A stretch of DNA of 64,000 bases from contig NZ_JAATJM010000001.1 of the NCBI RefSeq assembly GCF_011927945.1, positions 877,501 to 941,500 on the forward strand, given 5' to 3'. Shown in pieces: positions 1 to 8,981 of this stretch. Within the stretch, counting starts at the first letter, position 1. Every line of letters begins with the position of its first letter. The stretch is from Brevundimonas alba (GTDB taxonomy: Bacteria; Pseudomonadota; Alphaproteobacteria; Caulobacterales; Caulobacteraceae). The translations under genes were made by a program, and so were the position numbers. Under the pieces are notes generated by a model, which saw nothing but the letters and a program-made list of their open reading frames with translations, made no database searches and was not told the DNA's origin.

Positions 1-916
1 CCGCGGTCAGGTCCGTCGTGGTCGAGAGCTGGAGCCGGGCGTTGTAATAGGCCTCGCCCTGCGGCAGCCGCCACACGCCGCCGTCCCGGTCCGGCATGGC
101 CGCCGCCTGCTGCTGCACCTCCGCCAGAGCCGTCAGCACATGCTCGTAACCGCGCTTCCACTCTCCGGTCAGCGCCGCCCGGCCGTCCGCCAGCAACCGG
201 TCCTTCTCGGCCTGATCCACCGTCAGCGCGGCCACCTTCTTCTGGAAGTCCGCCCACACCGGATTGTCGGCTCCGTCGTCGAACGGCGCGCCGGTGATGA
301 TGTTGCGGGTGTTGGCGATCGACGGTTCGAACACGAAATTCGGCGAGATCACCCCCGCCGCCGCCCGCTGGCGCAGCTCGGCCGCGATCTCGCCCATGAC
401 CCGCTCCGAGTCCTTCAGACGCGAGACATAGGCTTCGGCGTCGGCGACGCTGTCGATCCGGTGGTTGTTGATCATGAACACGGGGAGGCCCGTCGTCGGA
501 TTGCCGTTCGCCGCGAACTGATAGCCCCAGTCGCGCCAGCGATCGCCCAACCGCGCCTGCTCGACGCCGTATTCGAACAGCCGCCACGACATCCGGCTCT
601 CGGCGCTTAGCGCCTGCGGATTGAACTGGTCGTTCAGCTGCGCGACCTGCCGCTCCATCAGCGCCAGCCCCCGTTCCGACGCCGCGTCGGTGTTGTCGTC
701 CAGCTTGCCGTAGTCGCGCTTGATCCCCAGCGACGTCATCGTCTGCGGCGACAGGGCGATCCGCTCCTGGAACGCCTGCTCGAAGAACGCCGCCAGCCGC
801 GCATCCTCGCTCTGCGCCGCGGCCGCCGCGGGCGCCGTCTCCTGCGCCAGAACCGCGACAGGGGCCCCCGCCAACACGGCAACGGCGCAGACGGTGGAAA
901 CAAGCAGACGACGCAT
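1..916 (-). CDS. DUF885 family exported protein, C-terminus beyond window
   Basis: The first 305 codons are present and the frame runs off the left edge without a stop. The start at 916 has a GGGAGGG ribosome site just upstream. Residues 1-25 form a Sec signal peptide ending in a VLAQ-type cleavage site. The body resembles DUF885 proteins, putative zinc peptidases whose HExxPGH motif lies in the C-terminal half, outside this window, so activity cannot be judged. A second DUF885 protein lies at 38540. The peptidase role is known only by family inference. Confidence 0.8.
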   Translation of the reverse strand, partial: MRRLLVSTVCAVAVLAGAPVAVLAQETAPAAAAAQSEDARLAAFFEQAFQERIALSPQTMTSLGIKRDYGKLDDNTDAASERGLALMERQVAQLNDQFNPQALSAESRMSWRLFEYGVEQARLGDRWRDWGYQFAANGNPTTGLPVFMINNHRIDSVADAEAYVSRLKDSERVMGEIAAELRQRAAAGVISPNFVFEPSIANTRNIITGAPFDDGADNPVWADFQKKVAALTVDQAEKDRLLADGRAALTGEWKRGYEHVLTALAEVQQQAAAMPDRDGGVWRLPQGEAYYNARLQLSTTTDLTA

Positions 917-987
917 GGAAACCCTCCCGAAAACTTCAGCCCGGGACCATCACCGCTCGCACCGTCCGGCGCAAGCGGGCGAGATGG

Positions 988-1299
988 TCAGGATTTCCGC
1001 TTGGCCGCGATCCTGGCGCTCTCGGCCTTCAGCGGCTTGGACACCGGACAGACCTCCTGCGCATAGGCGTGCAGGGTGTTGGCCAGATGGTCCGGCACCA
1101 GCCGGTAGTGCACGAACTGGCCCCGCTTCTCGCTCGTCACCAGTCCCGCGTTCTCCAGCACGGTCAGATGCTGGGACACCGCCGGCTTGGATATCTCGAA
1201 CCGCGCCGCGATCTCGCCCGCCGTCATGTCGGCGTGGGCGAGATACGCCAGGATCTTGCGCCGGACCACCGACGACAGGGCTTCGAAGACGCGTTGCAT
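988..1299 (-). CDS. ArsR-family (SdpR-like) winged-helix repressor
   Basis: This 103-aa protein is almost entirely one winged helix-turn-helix. The recognition region is residues 27-50, with KPAVSQHL typical of ArsR proteins, followed by the beta-wing at residues 52-66. There is no CxC or metal-binding cysteine cluster, so metal sensing is unlikely. The gene is divergent from the desaturase at 1386, with 86 nt between them containing TTAAG/CTTAA inverted repeats. The arrangement suggests autoregulation and control of the desaturase, but this is inferred from position only. Confidence 0.88.
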   Translation of the reverse strand: MQRVFEALSSVVRRKILAYLAHADMTAGEIAARFEISKPAVSQHLTVLENAGLVTSEKRGQFVHYRLVPDHLANTLHAYAQEVCPVSKPLKAESARIAAKRKS

Positions 1300-1352
1300 G
1301 CCGCGACATTTAAGCGATTTGCTAACCGCTTGCCAGCGGCGTATTTCAGTGA

Positions 1353-1368
1353 TTAAGTTATGTCTTAA
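1353..1368. promoter_or_regulatory. candidate ArsR operator
   Basis: TTAAG and CTTAA form an inverted repeat with a 6-nt spacer, 18 nt before the desaturase start. A further ATTTAAG lies at 1308-1314, near the regulator's own start. The palindrome size fits an ArsR-family dimer. The assignment is an inference. Confidence 0.4.
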
Positions 1369-1385
1369 ATACTAAAGAGCTTGCG

Positions 1386-2306
1386 ATGCTCGATCCGGAC
1401 GATCCCTGCGCCGTGAACAGCCTGGTCGAGGCGCCGGGCTGCAGTCCGGTCGAGGGCCGCGTCGTCTGGGATCCCGCACACTCCATGTGGAACGGCGCCA
1501 TGCTTGCGGCGACGCTCGTCCTGGGTCCGCTGACCATCAGCCCCATGGCCCTCGTGGTCTTCGCGGTCTCCACAGGAGCCTCCCTCCTGCTGGGCCACTC
1601 CGTCGGCTTTCACCGCCGCCTGATCCACGGCAGCTTCAAATGCCCGCTGTGGCTCGAGCACATCCTGGTCTGGGTCGGGACCGCCGTCGGCATGAGCGGC
1701 CCGTTCTGGATGATCCGCACCCACGACATGCGCGACTGGGCCCAGCGCCAGACGGACTGCCACGACTACCTCGCTCACCGCCGGCCGATGCTCATCGACG
1801 CCGTCTGGCAGATGCACTGCCGGCTGGAGCTGGCGGATCCGCCGGCGTTCGACCTCGGCCGCATCGGCTGCGACCGCTTCTATCGCTTCCTCGAACGGAC
1901 CTGGATGCTGCAGCAGCTCCCGATCGCGGCGGTCCTCTATCTGATGGGGGGCTGGGACTTCGTGGTCTGGGGCGTCTGCGCCCGCGTCGCCGCCTCGGTG
2001 ACCGGCCACTGGTTCGTCGGTCATCTGGCCCACCGGCGCGGCCCCCAGACCTGGCGGGTCAAGGGCGCGGGCGTTCAGGCGCATGATGTCCCGTGGGCCG
2101 CCATCCCGACCATGGGCGAGGCCTGGCACAACAACCACCATGCCTTCCCCGGCTCCGCCCGCATCGGCCTCTATCCCGGCCAGAGCGACTGGGGCTTCCG
2201 CTTCATCCAGCTGCTGGTGCGTCTGGGGCTGGCTTGGGACGTAAGAACGCCGGAGGGGATGACGGGGCGGAATGGGGTGCTTCAGGCGGCGGAGGTCGGG
2301 CGATGA
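1386..2306 (+). CDS. membrane fatty-acid desaturase, atypical histidine box 2
   Basis: This 306-aa protein has the layout of acyl-lipid/acyl-CoA desaturases (di-iron enzymes of the inner membrane). There are hydrophobic segments near residues 38-70, 92-110 and 178-205. Box 1 is H71xxxxH76xxxxH81 and box 3 is H248NNHH252. The second box, usually HRxHH, reads H113DMRDW here, so the normal di-iron ligands are not obvious at that place, although H126 and H131 lie nearby. The gene is divergent from an ArsR-type regulator and its stop overlaps the start of the next membrane protein, suggesting co-transcription. Substrate and double-bond position cannot be deduced. Confidence 0.82.
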   Translation: MLDPDDPCAVNSLVEAPGCSPVEGRVVWDPAHSMWNGAMLAATLVLGPLTISPMALVVFAVSTGASLLLGHSVGFHRRLIHGSFKCPLWLEHILVWVGTAVGMSGPFWMIRTHDMRDWAQRQTDCHDYLAHRRPMLIDAVWQMHCRLELADPPAFDLGRIGCDRFYRFLERTWMLQQLPIAAVLYLMGGWDFVVWGVCARVAASVTGHWFVGHLAHRRGPQTWRVKGAGVQAHDVPWAAIPTMGEAWHNNHHAFPGSARIGLYPGQSDWGFRFIQLLVRLGLAWDVRTPEGMTGRNGVLQAAEVGR

Positions 2307-2758
2307 TGCTGCTGGTAACTCAAAGAGCTCCGGAAGCGCTGGTGACCGCGGCGGCGGCGGGCGGCGTGGCCACGGGAGCGGGATTCGTCCTCGCCATGGC
2401 AGGCACGACGCTGCCATCCAGCCTGCCGTCACCGCTCGTCGTCGTGACGGGGCTAGCGATGGCCGTGGTCATGCTCGGAGTTATCGCCGTCCTCGCGGCC
2501 TTCGTCTTTGCCGCAGGCCTTTTCATCGTCGGCCTGCCCGCTTGGGCGGCCCTCTACAAGCTCGGCTTCCGCGCGCGTGTCGACGTCATCGTGGCGGGCG
2601 GCGTCCTGACGGGAATAACGGTGGCGCTGCTTTTTCCTTGGTATGCGCTCAATCCGGATACGGCTGTCTTTCCGATGCTGATGATCCTGCCCGGCGCCTT
2701 CGCGGGCTGGACTTTCCACCGCATCGCCTATGGCAAGGCCGGACCAGCCCCCGCCTAA
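2303..2758 (+). CDS. hypothetical four-helix membrane protein
   Basis: The protein is 151 aa with about four hydrophobic segments (roughly residues 12-30, 42-75, 90-110, 118-138). It starts at the first of two adjacent ATG codons, and ATGA overlaps the desaturase stop, so the two are probably translationally coupled. No enzymatic motif is seen. The stop overlaps tail-to-tail with the stop of the lipoprotein gene on the other strand. It may assist membrane lipid adaptation alongside the desaturase, but that rests on position alone. Confidence 0.72.
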   Translation: MMLLVTQRAPEALVTAAAAGGVATGAGFVLAMAGTTLPSSLPSPLVVVTGLAMAVVMLGVIAVLAAFVFAAGLFIVGLPAWAALYKLGFRARVDVIVAGGVLTGITVALLFPWYALNPDTAVFPMLMILPGAFAGWTFHRIAYGKAGPAPA

Positions 2759-3366
2759 AACTCCCGCCAGCTGTCGCCGGGGTCGCGTTCGCCGGGGTCC
2801 ACGCTCTGCTGGCCCCAGGCGACGATCATCAGCAGCTTGTGGCTGCGGATGCGGAACTCGCCGGTCATGGGCAGGACCGCGCCCAAGGGGGCCCCGGTCT
2901 TCGGCTCGTAGAGGAAGCCGGAGAACTCGGCGACGCCGACCCGGTCGCGGCGGCTGTAGACCGACAGCTCGGGGACCGACACGACGTTGAAGCTGTCATT
3001 GATCGGGATGCGCATCTCCGGCACCCCGAACACGCGCCGCATCTGCTCCAGCGACAAGGCGCCGGCGCGCAGCTCCAGCACTGCCTCGGCCTCCTGTTTC
3101 GATCCGGCCAGCGCATAGCCGGCTTCTGACAGGGCCCCGCGCACCGCGCTGACCGCATAGGGGGCGTTTTCGGCGCGGAAGAAGGCGTCGTCGACGAACA
3201 CCCGCGTGCCCTGCGGGATCGGCAGGGTCAGGCCCTCCACGGCGCGGTCGGCGGCGCGGGCGACGAGCAGCTGCTCGGTCGCGGTCCGCGACGGATAGGT
3301 CTCGGACGTCGAGGCGCAGCCGGTCGACAGCGCGGCCAGCAGCAGGGCGGGGATCAGGGCCCTCAG
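2755..3366 (-). CDS. hypothetical lipoprotein, probable CTG start
   Basis: The frame encodes a lipoprotein signal (RALIPALLLAALSTGCAS, lipobox LSTGC) only if translation begins at CTG 3366. No ATG, GTG or TTG lies further upstream in frame, and GGGAG sits 8 nt before the CTG. A GTG at 3240 is possible but would remove the signal peptide. The product from CTG is 203 aa, with a mixed alpha/beta body and no recognised catalytic motif. The start abuts the stop of the gloA gene, so coupling is likely. Confidence 0.7.
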   Translation of the reverse strand: MRALIPALLLAALSTGCASTSETYPSRTATEQLLVARAADRAVEGLTLPIPQGTRVFVDDAFFRAENAPYAVSAVRGALSEAGYALAGSKQEAEAVLELRAGALSLEQMRRVFGVPEMRIPINDSFNVVSVPELSVYSRRDRVGVAEFSGFLYEPKTGAPLGAVLPMTGEFRIRSHKLLMIVAWGQQSVDPGERDPGDSWREF

Positions 3367-3367
3367 C

Positions 3368-3814
3368 TTACCAGCTCCCGGTGTTGGGCATCGAGGCCCA
3401 GGGCTCGGCCGGCGCCAATGGCGCGCCCTCCTGCAGCAGTTCGATGGAGATGCCGTCCGGCGAGCGGACGAAGGCCATGCGGCCGTCGCGCGGCGGCCGG
3501 TTGATCGTCACCCCGCCGTCCATCAGCCGCTGGCAGGCGGCGTAGATGTCGTCGAACTTGTAGGCCAGATGCCCGAAATTGCGCCCACCGCTGTACGGCT
3601 CCGGATCCGGGTCCCAGTTGAAGGTCAGCTCCACCTCGGGCGACCGTTCGGCCTCGGAGCGCGCGCGATCCGCCGGCGCGGCGAGGAACACCAGCGTATA
3701 GCGGCCGGCCTCGCTCTCCATCCGCCGCACCTCTTCCAGACCCAGCAGGTCGCAATAGAAGCGCAGCGAGGCGTCGAGGTCCGTCACGCGGACCATGGTG
3801 TGCAGATAGCGCAT
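3368..3814 (-). CDS. gloA: lactoylglutathione lyase (glyoxalase I)
   Basis: This 148-aa single-domain VOC protein converts the hemithioacetal of methylglyoxal and glutathione to S-lactoylglutathione in the cytosol. The four metal ligands of the E. coli-type enzyme are in place: H5 (LHTMVRV), E62 (VELTF), H82 (GHLAYK) and E125 (SIELL). Two beta-alpha-beta-beta-beta modules are visible. Length and spacing are close to E. coli GloA. It probably forms a two-gene unit with the lipoprotein immediately downstream. Confidence 0.92.
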   Translation of the reverse strand: MRYLHTMVRVTDLDASLRFYCDLLGLEEVRRMESEAGRYTLVFLAAPADRARSEAERSPEVELTFNWDPDPEPYSGGRNFGHLAYKFDDIYAACQRLMDGGVTINRPPRDGRMAFVRSPDGISIELLQEGAPLAPAEPWASMPNTGSW

Positions 3815-3966
3815 GGTCTTCCGGTCCTTGGGGAGAGGCGGGAGGCGGCCTCTATAGCGACCGATGGCCGCGACCGCGACTCACGCCCTGTTTCGGCAGG
3901 TGCGCGCCGCCGCCACGGCTGCTAGAGCCGGTGCACGGGCGCCGTCGGGCGAAGTCCGGGGGATCC

Positions 3967-4542
3967 ATGCTTCGCAAGCTCTACGACTGGGTGTTCTCGC
4001 TGGCCCGCAGCCGGCACGCCACGCCGGCCCTTGCCGTCATCTCCTTCGCCGAGAGCTCGATCTTCCCGGTCCCGCCCGACGTCATGCTGGCGCCGATGAT
4101 CCTGGCCCGGCCGGACAAGGCCTATTTCTACGCAATGGTCTGCACCGTCGCCTCTGTGCTGGGCGGCATCCTCGGCTACGCCATCGGCTTCTACATGACC
4201 GATCTCGGCCTTTGGCTGATGAACCTGCTCGGCCATTCCGACGGCCTCGCCGAATTCCAGCACTGGTTCGACCGCTGGGGCTTGGCCGTCATTCTGGTCA
4301 AGGGCCTGACCCCCATCCCCTACAAGCTGGTGACCATCGCCTCGGGGCTGGCCGCCTTCAGCTTCCCGGTCTTTGTCGCCGCCTCCGTCGTCACCCGTGG
4401 AGCCCGCTTCTTCATCGAGGCCTGGGTGCTCCGGCGCTGGGGCCCGGCCATGCTGGCGCAGGTCGAGAAGCGGCTGGCCCTGTGGAGCGTCATCGGCATC
4501 GTGGTGCTGGTCGGCGCCGTCGTGGCGGTCAAGCTTCTCTGA
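3967..4542 (+). CDS. DedA/YqaA-family inner-membrane protein
   Basis: The protein is 191 aa from ATG 3967, which follows a GGGGG ribosome site; an upstream in-frame ATG at 3931 would add a non-hydrophobic tail and is less likely. It contains the DedA (SNARE-associated) pattern: ISFAESSIFPVPPDV near residue 25, a G-rich helix, and VKGLTPIPYKLVTIASG near residue 112. DedA proteins support membrane-potential-dependent lipid carrier flipping. The small YqaA branch is poorly characterised. dsbB follows 52 nt downstream in the same direction. Confidence 0.88.
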   Translation: MLRKLYDWVFSLARSRHATPALAVISFAESSIFPVPPDVMLAPMILARPDKAYFYAMVCTVASVLGGILGYAIGFYMTDLGLWLMNLLGHSDGLAEFQHWFDRWGLAVILVKGLTPIPYKLVTIASGLAAFSFPVFVAASVVTRGARFFIEAWVLRRWGPAMLAQVEKRLALWSVIGIVVLVGAVVAVKLL

Positions 4543-4594
4543 GCGGGCGAGCCGCATCGACGCCGCGCTCCGGCCCGGCTATGAACAGGGTCAG

Positions 4595-5128
4595 ATGAGA
4601 GGCCTTTATCGACTCCTGACGCGGTGGTGGACCGCCTTCGCCCTCGCCGCCTCGCTGGCGCTGCTGGGCGCGGCGCACGCGTTCGAGCGTTTCGGCGGCC
4701 TCGCGCCCTGCAACCTCTGCCTCAAGCAGCGCGAGGTCTACTGGGGCGCCGTGGCCATCGCCCTGACCGCCACCCTCTGGCATCTGGTCAGCCGGGGCAG
4801 CCGCGGCACGCCCCGCATCGCCGCCTTCATGCTGGCCGTGGTCTTCACCACCGGCGCCGTCACCGCCGTCTTCCACATGGGCGGCGAGAACAACTGGTGG
4901 GACCTGCCGGCCGCCTGCGCCGGCGGCGGCGACGTCAGCATCGAAAGCCTGGCCGCACTCGCGCTGGGCACGGCCCCCGCCGCCCCGCCCGTCTACTGCG
5001 ACGCGGTGACGTGGCGCTTCCTCGGCCTCAGCATGGCAGGATGGAACGCGCTGATCTCGGTCGCATTGGCCGTGTTCAGCCTGTTCGCCGCCAAGAGGCC
5101 CAAGGATGCCCGTGCCCCCCGCCCCTGA
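4595..5128 (+). CDS. dsbB: disulfide bond formation protein B
   Basis: This 177-aa protein has four transmembrane helices. The quinone-proximal pair is C39NLC42 in the first periplasmic loop, and the second pair is C108 and C135 in the larger second loop, as expected for DsbB, which re-oxidises DsbA and passes electrons to ubiquinone. The start ATG 4595 lies just before a hydrophobic helix; a longer in-frame extension upstream has no family support. The end overlaps coq7 by 23 nt, linking a quinone-using enzyme to a quinone-making one. Confidence 0.9.
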   Translation: MRGLYRLLTRWWTAFALAASLALLGAAHAFERFGGLAPCNLCLKQREVYWGAVAIALTATLWHLVSRGSRGTPRIAAFMLAVVFTTGAVTAVFHMGGENNWWDLPAACAGGGDVSIESLAALALGTAPAAPPVYCDAVTWRFLGLSMAGWNALISVALAVFSLFAAKRPKDARAPRP

Positions 5129-5747
5129 ATCCGCGGCTGAACCGGCCTCCGGGTTCGGCCCCGACTTCGAGCCTTGTGAGAGGGCTGCCCGGCCTGTGCG
5201 CCTGCCGCGTCCCGGCCTCGGCGCCAGCCGTCGCCGCCGCGCCGAAATCCTGCGTGTCGATCACGCAGGCGAATACGCCGCCGTCCACATCTACCGGGCC
5301 CAGCGCGCCGTCTTCGAAGGCCGCGCCGGCAAGGCGGCCATCGCCGCCGACATGGGCGAGATGCAGGGACAGGAAGCCGTCCACCTCGCCCGCTTCGAGG
5401 CCCTGCTCAACGCCGAGCGCGTCCGCCCCACCGTCATGACCCCGATCTGGCGACTGGCCGCGCTGGGCCTCGGCGCCGGCACGGCCCTGCTGGGCGAGAA
5501 GGCCGCACACGCCTGCACCGAGGCGGTCGAAAGCGTCATCGAGGAACACTACGCCGACCAGATTTCCGAGCTCGCGGATCGCGATCCCGACCTCGCCGCC
5601 GAACTGACCCGGTTCCGCGACGAGGAACTGGCCCACCATGACCACGCCGTCGGCCAGGGCAGCCGCGATGCCCCCGGCTACGGCCTGCTCAGCGCCGTCA
5701 TCAAGGCCGGCTGCCGCGCCGCCATCAAGATCAGCGAACGGGTCTGA
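5106..5747 (+). CDS. coq7: demethoxyubiquinone hydroxylase (COQ7 family)
   Basis: The 213-aa protein belongs to the COQ7 di-iron carboxylate monooxygenases that add the C6 hydroxyl of ubiquinone. The iron-binding repeats are seen in order: E56 in LRVDHAGEYAA, E90AVH93, E139/E142 in the ACTEAVESVIEEHY segment, and E173/E174 with H177 in FRDEELAHHDHA. The first 45 residues are a low-complexity extension. It overlaps the end of dsbB and ends tail-to-tail (17-nt overlap) with the phytase-like gene. Confidence 0.93.
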   Translation: MPVPPAPESAAEPASGFGPDFEPCERAARPVRLPRPGLGASRRRRAEILRVDHAGEYAAVHIYRAQRAVFEGRAGKAAIAADMGEMQGQEAVHLARFEALLNAERVRPTVMTPIWRLAALGLGAGTALLGEKAAHACTEAVESVIEEHYADQISELADRDPDLAAELTRFRDEELAHHDHAVGQGSRDAPGYGLLSAVIKAGCRAAIKISERV

Positions 5748-6759
5748 CGTCGAACGCCAGCAGCAGCGTCCGCTGCCGCCCGCTGCCGTTGTCGTCGGAC
5801 AGGATGTAGATCCGCACGCCCCCGCCCTGCGCCGTCGCCGCGATGCCTTCAAAATTGTCGACCGTCGACGGCAGGCTCAGTTCAACCAGCACGGGCCCGA
5901 GCGAACCGTCCCGCACCATTCGCCGGACCCGCGCCCGCACATCGACCGGCGGCCGGTAGCGCCGCTCGACGACCCAATAGCCGTCGCCAGACGGATCGCG
6001 ATCCATGCCGGTGATCCGGTATTCGCTGTCCGGGATCGGCTCTGGCGGCGGGGCGACCACCACAGCGCAGGCATCGGGCGCGCACTCCCAGACGCCGCCG
6101 CTCTCGCCGGCCACGCGCAGGCAATGCCGGTTCCGCGACATCATCCGCTCCAGCGGCGAGTCTCCGCAGACGCGCTCGCCCGTCGTGGCGATCGCCTCCA
6201 TCCCGTCGTTCAGTGTGAAGGCGAAGTCGGGGCGGGGCAGGGCGGTCGGGACCTGTCGCGGCGCATCCACCGGACCGTAGTCCCAGATGCGGTGATCGCG
6301 CTCGAAGCTCACCAGCACATCGCCGTCCTGGCTGACCGCCAGCCCTTCGGCGTCTCCATCCGCCTTGTCGATGATCGGCCGGCCGTCGAGCAGCGTCAGC
6401 CGCCGATGGCGCAGCGAGTCCACGCCTTCCAGACGACCGGTCGCCCCAAGGCTCAGCCGCCCGCGCACCAGATCGCCCGCGTCGGTGACCGAGACGAACT
6501 CACCACCGTCCAGCAGCTTCAGGTCCGACACGCTGTGCAGCGGCGAGTCCGGCTCCAGCACCCATTCGACGCCGCCCGCGAACCTGACACCCCGCGCCAG
6601 GGCGACCCCGCCGGGTATCCCCAGCCCGACCGGCCTCACCTCCGCTTCCGCCGCGCTCCAGCCGTTGCCCGCTCCGCTCCATACCGGCGCGGGAACCGCG
6701 GTCGCGCAGGCCGACAGCGCCAAGGCCATCGCCAACACCGCCGCAGCGGACAGTCTCAC
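5731..6759 (-). CDS. esterase-like/phytase-like lipoprotein
   Basis: The protein is 342 aa from GTG 6759, which shares GTGA with the cobT stop. The N-terminus is a lipoprotein signal with lipobox LSACAT. The body has the beta-propeller pattern of the phytase-like/esterase-like family: repeated strands such as [39 protein letters not shown] and DNFEGIAA. That family includes uncharacterised periplasmic phosphoesterases. Coupling to cobT is by overlap only and no shared pathway is obvious. Confidence 0.82.
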   Translation of the reverse strand: MRLSAAAVLAMALALSACATAVPAPVWSGAGNGWSAAEAEVRPVGLGIPGGVALARGVRFAGGVEWVLEPDSPLHSVSDLKLLDGGEFVSVTDAGDLVRGRLSLGATGRLEGVDSLRHRRLTLLDGRPIIDKADGDAEGLAVSQDGDVLVSFERDHRIWDYGPVDAPRQVPTALPRPDFAFTLNDGMEAIATTGERVCGDSPLERMMSRNRHCLRVAGESGGVWECAPDACAVVVAPPPEPIPDSEYRITGMDRDPSGDGYWVVERRYRPPVDVRARVRRMVRDGSLGPVLVELSLPSTVDNFEGIAATAQGGGVRIYILSDDNGSGRQRTLLLAFDVRPVR

Positions 6760-8627
6760 GCCGCTCGCCTTCGCCGCTTCGGCGCCGCCTTGGGCTCGCT
6801 GTCGAACAGCTCGGCCAGTTTCTCGATCATCACCCCGCCCAGCTGTTCGACGTCGACGATGGTCACCGCCCGCCGGTACCAACGGGTCACGTCGTGGCCG
6901 ATGCCGATGGCGATCAGCTCGACCGGCGAGCGGGTCTCGATCTCGGCGATCACCTGCCGCAGGTGCTTGTCCAGATACAGGGCCGCATTGGCCGACTGGG
7001 TGGAATCGTCGACCGGCGAGCCGTCCGAGATGACCATCAGGATCTGCCGCGCCTCGGGCCGCGCCAGCAGCCGGTCGTGCGCCCAGTTCAGGGCCTCGCC
7101 GTCGATATTTTCCTTCAGCAGCCCCTCGCGCATCATCAGGCCGAGATTCTTCTTGGCCCGCCGCCACGGCGCGTCGGCGGACTTGTAGATGATGTGGCGC
7201 AGGTCGTTCAGCCGCCCGGGATTGCCCGGCTTGCCGGCGCTGATCCAGGCCTCGCGCGCCTGTCCGCCCTTCCACGCCCGGGTCGTGAAGCCGAGGATCT
7301 CGACCTTGACCCCGCACCGCTCCAGCGTCCGCGCCAGGATGTCGGCGCAGACCGCCGCCACCATGATCGGCCGCCCGCGCATCGAGCCGGAATTGTCCAG
7401 CAGCAGGGTCACCACCGTGTCGCGGAACGGGCTCTCGCTCTCGGCCTTGAAGCTCAGCGGCGACGTCGGGTCTGTGATGATCCGGGTCAGGCGGGCGGTG
7501 TCCAGCACCCCCTCTTCCAGATCGAAGGCCCAGCTGCGGTTCTGCTGCGCCATCAGCCGGCGCTGCAGCTTGTTGGCCAGCCGCGCCACCACCGACGACA
7601 GCGCCGTCAGCTGCTGGTCCAGCAGCGACCTCAGCCGGTCCAGCTCGTTCGGATCGCACAGCTCGGCCGCGTCGATGATCTCGTCATGGGCGGTGGTGAA
7701 CACGCGATAGGCGTCGACGGCCCGGCCGTCGTCGCCGATCTCCTGCCGGTTGGGCAGGGCACCCTCATTCAGTTCCGGCCCCTCGTCCGAAGCGTCGCCG
7801 TCCGGGTCCGCCGGCGCGCCGTCCGGACGGCTGTCGCGCTCCTCGCCGGCGGTCTGGTCGTCGGTCGAGCCGTCCATCGACTGCCCTTCGCCGCCGCCGG
7901 CGTCGTCCTCCTCGTCCTGTTCGTCGGAGGCCTCCGGCTCCTGCGGATCGGCCTCGTCCTCGCCCTGTTCGTCCGAGGCGTCGTCCCCGCGTCCGTCGCC
8001 CGGATCGAGGTCCAGCGCCCGCAGCACGTCCTTCAGCCGCGCCGCGAACGCCGCCTGATCGTCCGCCACCTCGGCCAGCGCATCGATCTTCGCGCCCGCC
8101 TTCGTCTCCAGTTCGCCACGCACCATATCGAGCAGGGCGCCCGCCCCGTCTGGCGCCCGCTGCCCGGTCAGCCGCTCCCGCACCAGCAGAGCCACGGCCT
8201 CGTTCAGCGGCACCCGGTCGGCCGCCGCGGCCCGCAGGGCCCCACTCCGCTCCAGCCGCGTCAGCAGCGCCGCGTTCATATTGGCCCGCACACCCGCCAG
8301 CGACTGCGACCCCACAGCCTCCACCCGCGCCTGCTCGACCGCCTCGAACACATCGGCCGCCTGACTGTCGGACGGCCTCAGCCGGGCGTGCAGGGTCTCG
8401 TCGTGATTGGCCAGCCGCAGGGCCAGCCGGTCAGCCTGTCCGCGCAGCGAGGCGCTCTCCGGGGCGCCTGGGTCGCGCGGCGGATGGGGCAGGGTCAGGA
8501 CGCCGTCGGCCAGCCGCGGTCCATCCGAGCCGAACACCACCTCGAGCTCCGACTGCTCGGCCAGCGCCCGCGCCGCATGAGCCAGCGCGCGCTTGAAGAT
8601 TTCGGCGGGAGTTTCGGCGGATGCCAT
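6756..8627 (-). CDS. cobT: cobaltochelatase subunit CobT
   Basis: This 623-aa protein matches CobT, part of the CobNST complex that inserts cobalt into hydrogenobyrinate a,c-diamide in aerobic cobalamin synthesis. The order is an N-terminal helical region, a very acidic linker near residues 205-290 rich in DE repeats, and a C-terminal von Willebrand A domain with the MIDAS motif DNSGSM and a later SDGSP. The C-terminus is basic (KRRRRAA). No cobS or cobN lies next to it. The start at 8627 is the only good one. Confidence 0.94.
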   Translation of the reverse strand: MASAETPAEIFKRALAHAARALAEQSELEVVFGSDGPRLADGVLTLPHPPRDPGAPESASLRGQADRLALRLANHDETLHARLRPSDSQAADVFEAVEQARVEAVGSQSLAGVRANMNAALLTRLERSGALRAAAADRVPLNEAVALLVRERLTGQRAPDGAGALLDMVRGELETKAGAKIDALAEVADDQAAFAARLKDVLRALDLDPGDGRGDDASDEQGEDEADPQEPEASDEQDEEDDAGGGEGQSMDGSTDDQTAGEERDSRPDGAPADPDGDASDEGPELNEGALPNRQEIGDDGRAVDAYRVFTTAHDEIIDAAELCDPNELDRLRSLLDQQLTALSSVVARLANKLQRRLMAQQNRSWAFDLEEGVLDTARLTRIITDPTSPLSFKAESESPFRDTVVTLLLDNSGSMRGRPIMVAAVCADILARTLERCGVKVEILGFTTRAWKGGQAREAWISAGKPGNPGRLNDLRHIIYKSADAPWRRAKKNLGLMMREGLLKENIDGEALNWAHDRLLARPEARQILMVISDGSPVDDSTQSANAALYLDKHLRQVIAEIETRSPVELIAIGIGHDVTRWYRRAVTIVDVEQLGGVMIEKLAELFDSEPKAAPKRRRRAA

Positions 8628-8680
8628 GGCGTCCGGTTAGCCTTTCCGCGGCCCGCTGAAAAGCGGAGCGGTCGATCCGC

Positions 8681-8920
8681 TCAGTGCGCTTCCGGCGGCC
8701 GCGCGGCGGGGCTCAGATATTCGCTCTCGGGCTTCGGCCGCGACGACAGGGCGAAGCGGCGGTCGCAATAGGCGCATTCGACGAAGTCGTCCTCGCCCAT
8801 GTCCATATAGACCAGCGGATGGCCCAGGGCGCCGCCGCCGCCGTCGCACGCCACGCGCTTGGTCGAGACCACGATCTCTTCCGGCGGGGGGATGATCGCA
8901 TCGGGGTGGCGGGGCGGCAT
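8681..8920 (-). CDS. small zinc-finger protein (zf-CHCC type)
   Basis: This 79-aa protein has the C-x9-H-x14-C-x2-C pattern (ACDGGGG...GHPLVYM...CAYCDRRF) of the NDUFS6-like zinc-finger family. In mitochondria this domain belongs to complex I; the bacterial free-standing copies, common in alphaproteobacteria, are little studied. It lies 53 nt upstream of cobT in the same direction. The family assignment is strong; function is not deducible. Confidence 0.85.
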   Translation of the reverse strand: MPPRHPDAIIPPPEEIVVSTKRVACDGGGGALGHPLVYMDMGEDDFVECAYCDRRFALSSRPKPESEYLSPAARPPEAH

Positions 8921-8981
8921 GATCGACCTTGGGCTGGGAGGGCGCGTCGGTGCGATTTCCTAGGCGGGCCCGCCGCCGCCG

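Noticed and set aside
1353..1368. CtrA box upstream of the desaturase
   Set aside because: The TTAA elements are 8 nt apart rather than the 7 of TTAA-N7-TTAA; treated as an ArsR-type palindrome instead.
1365..2432. 355-codon minus-strand frame opposite the desaturase
   Set aside because: Antisense to the protein with clear histidine boxes; no domain of its own.
5638..7188. 516-codon + strand frame over the phytase-like gene and cobT
   Set aside because: Antisense to two well-supported genes that overlap in GTGA; the composition is that of GC-driven open frames.
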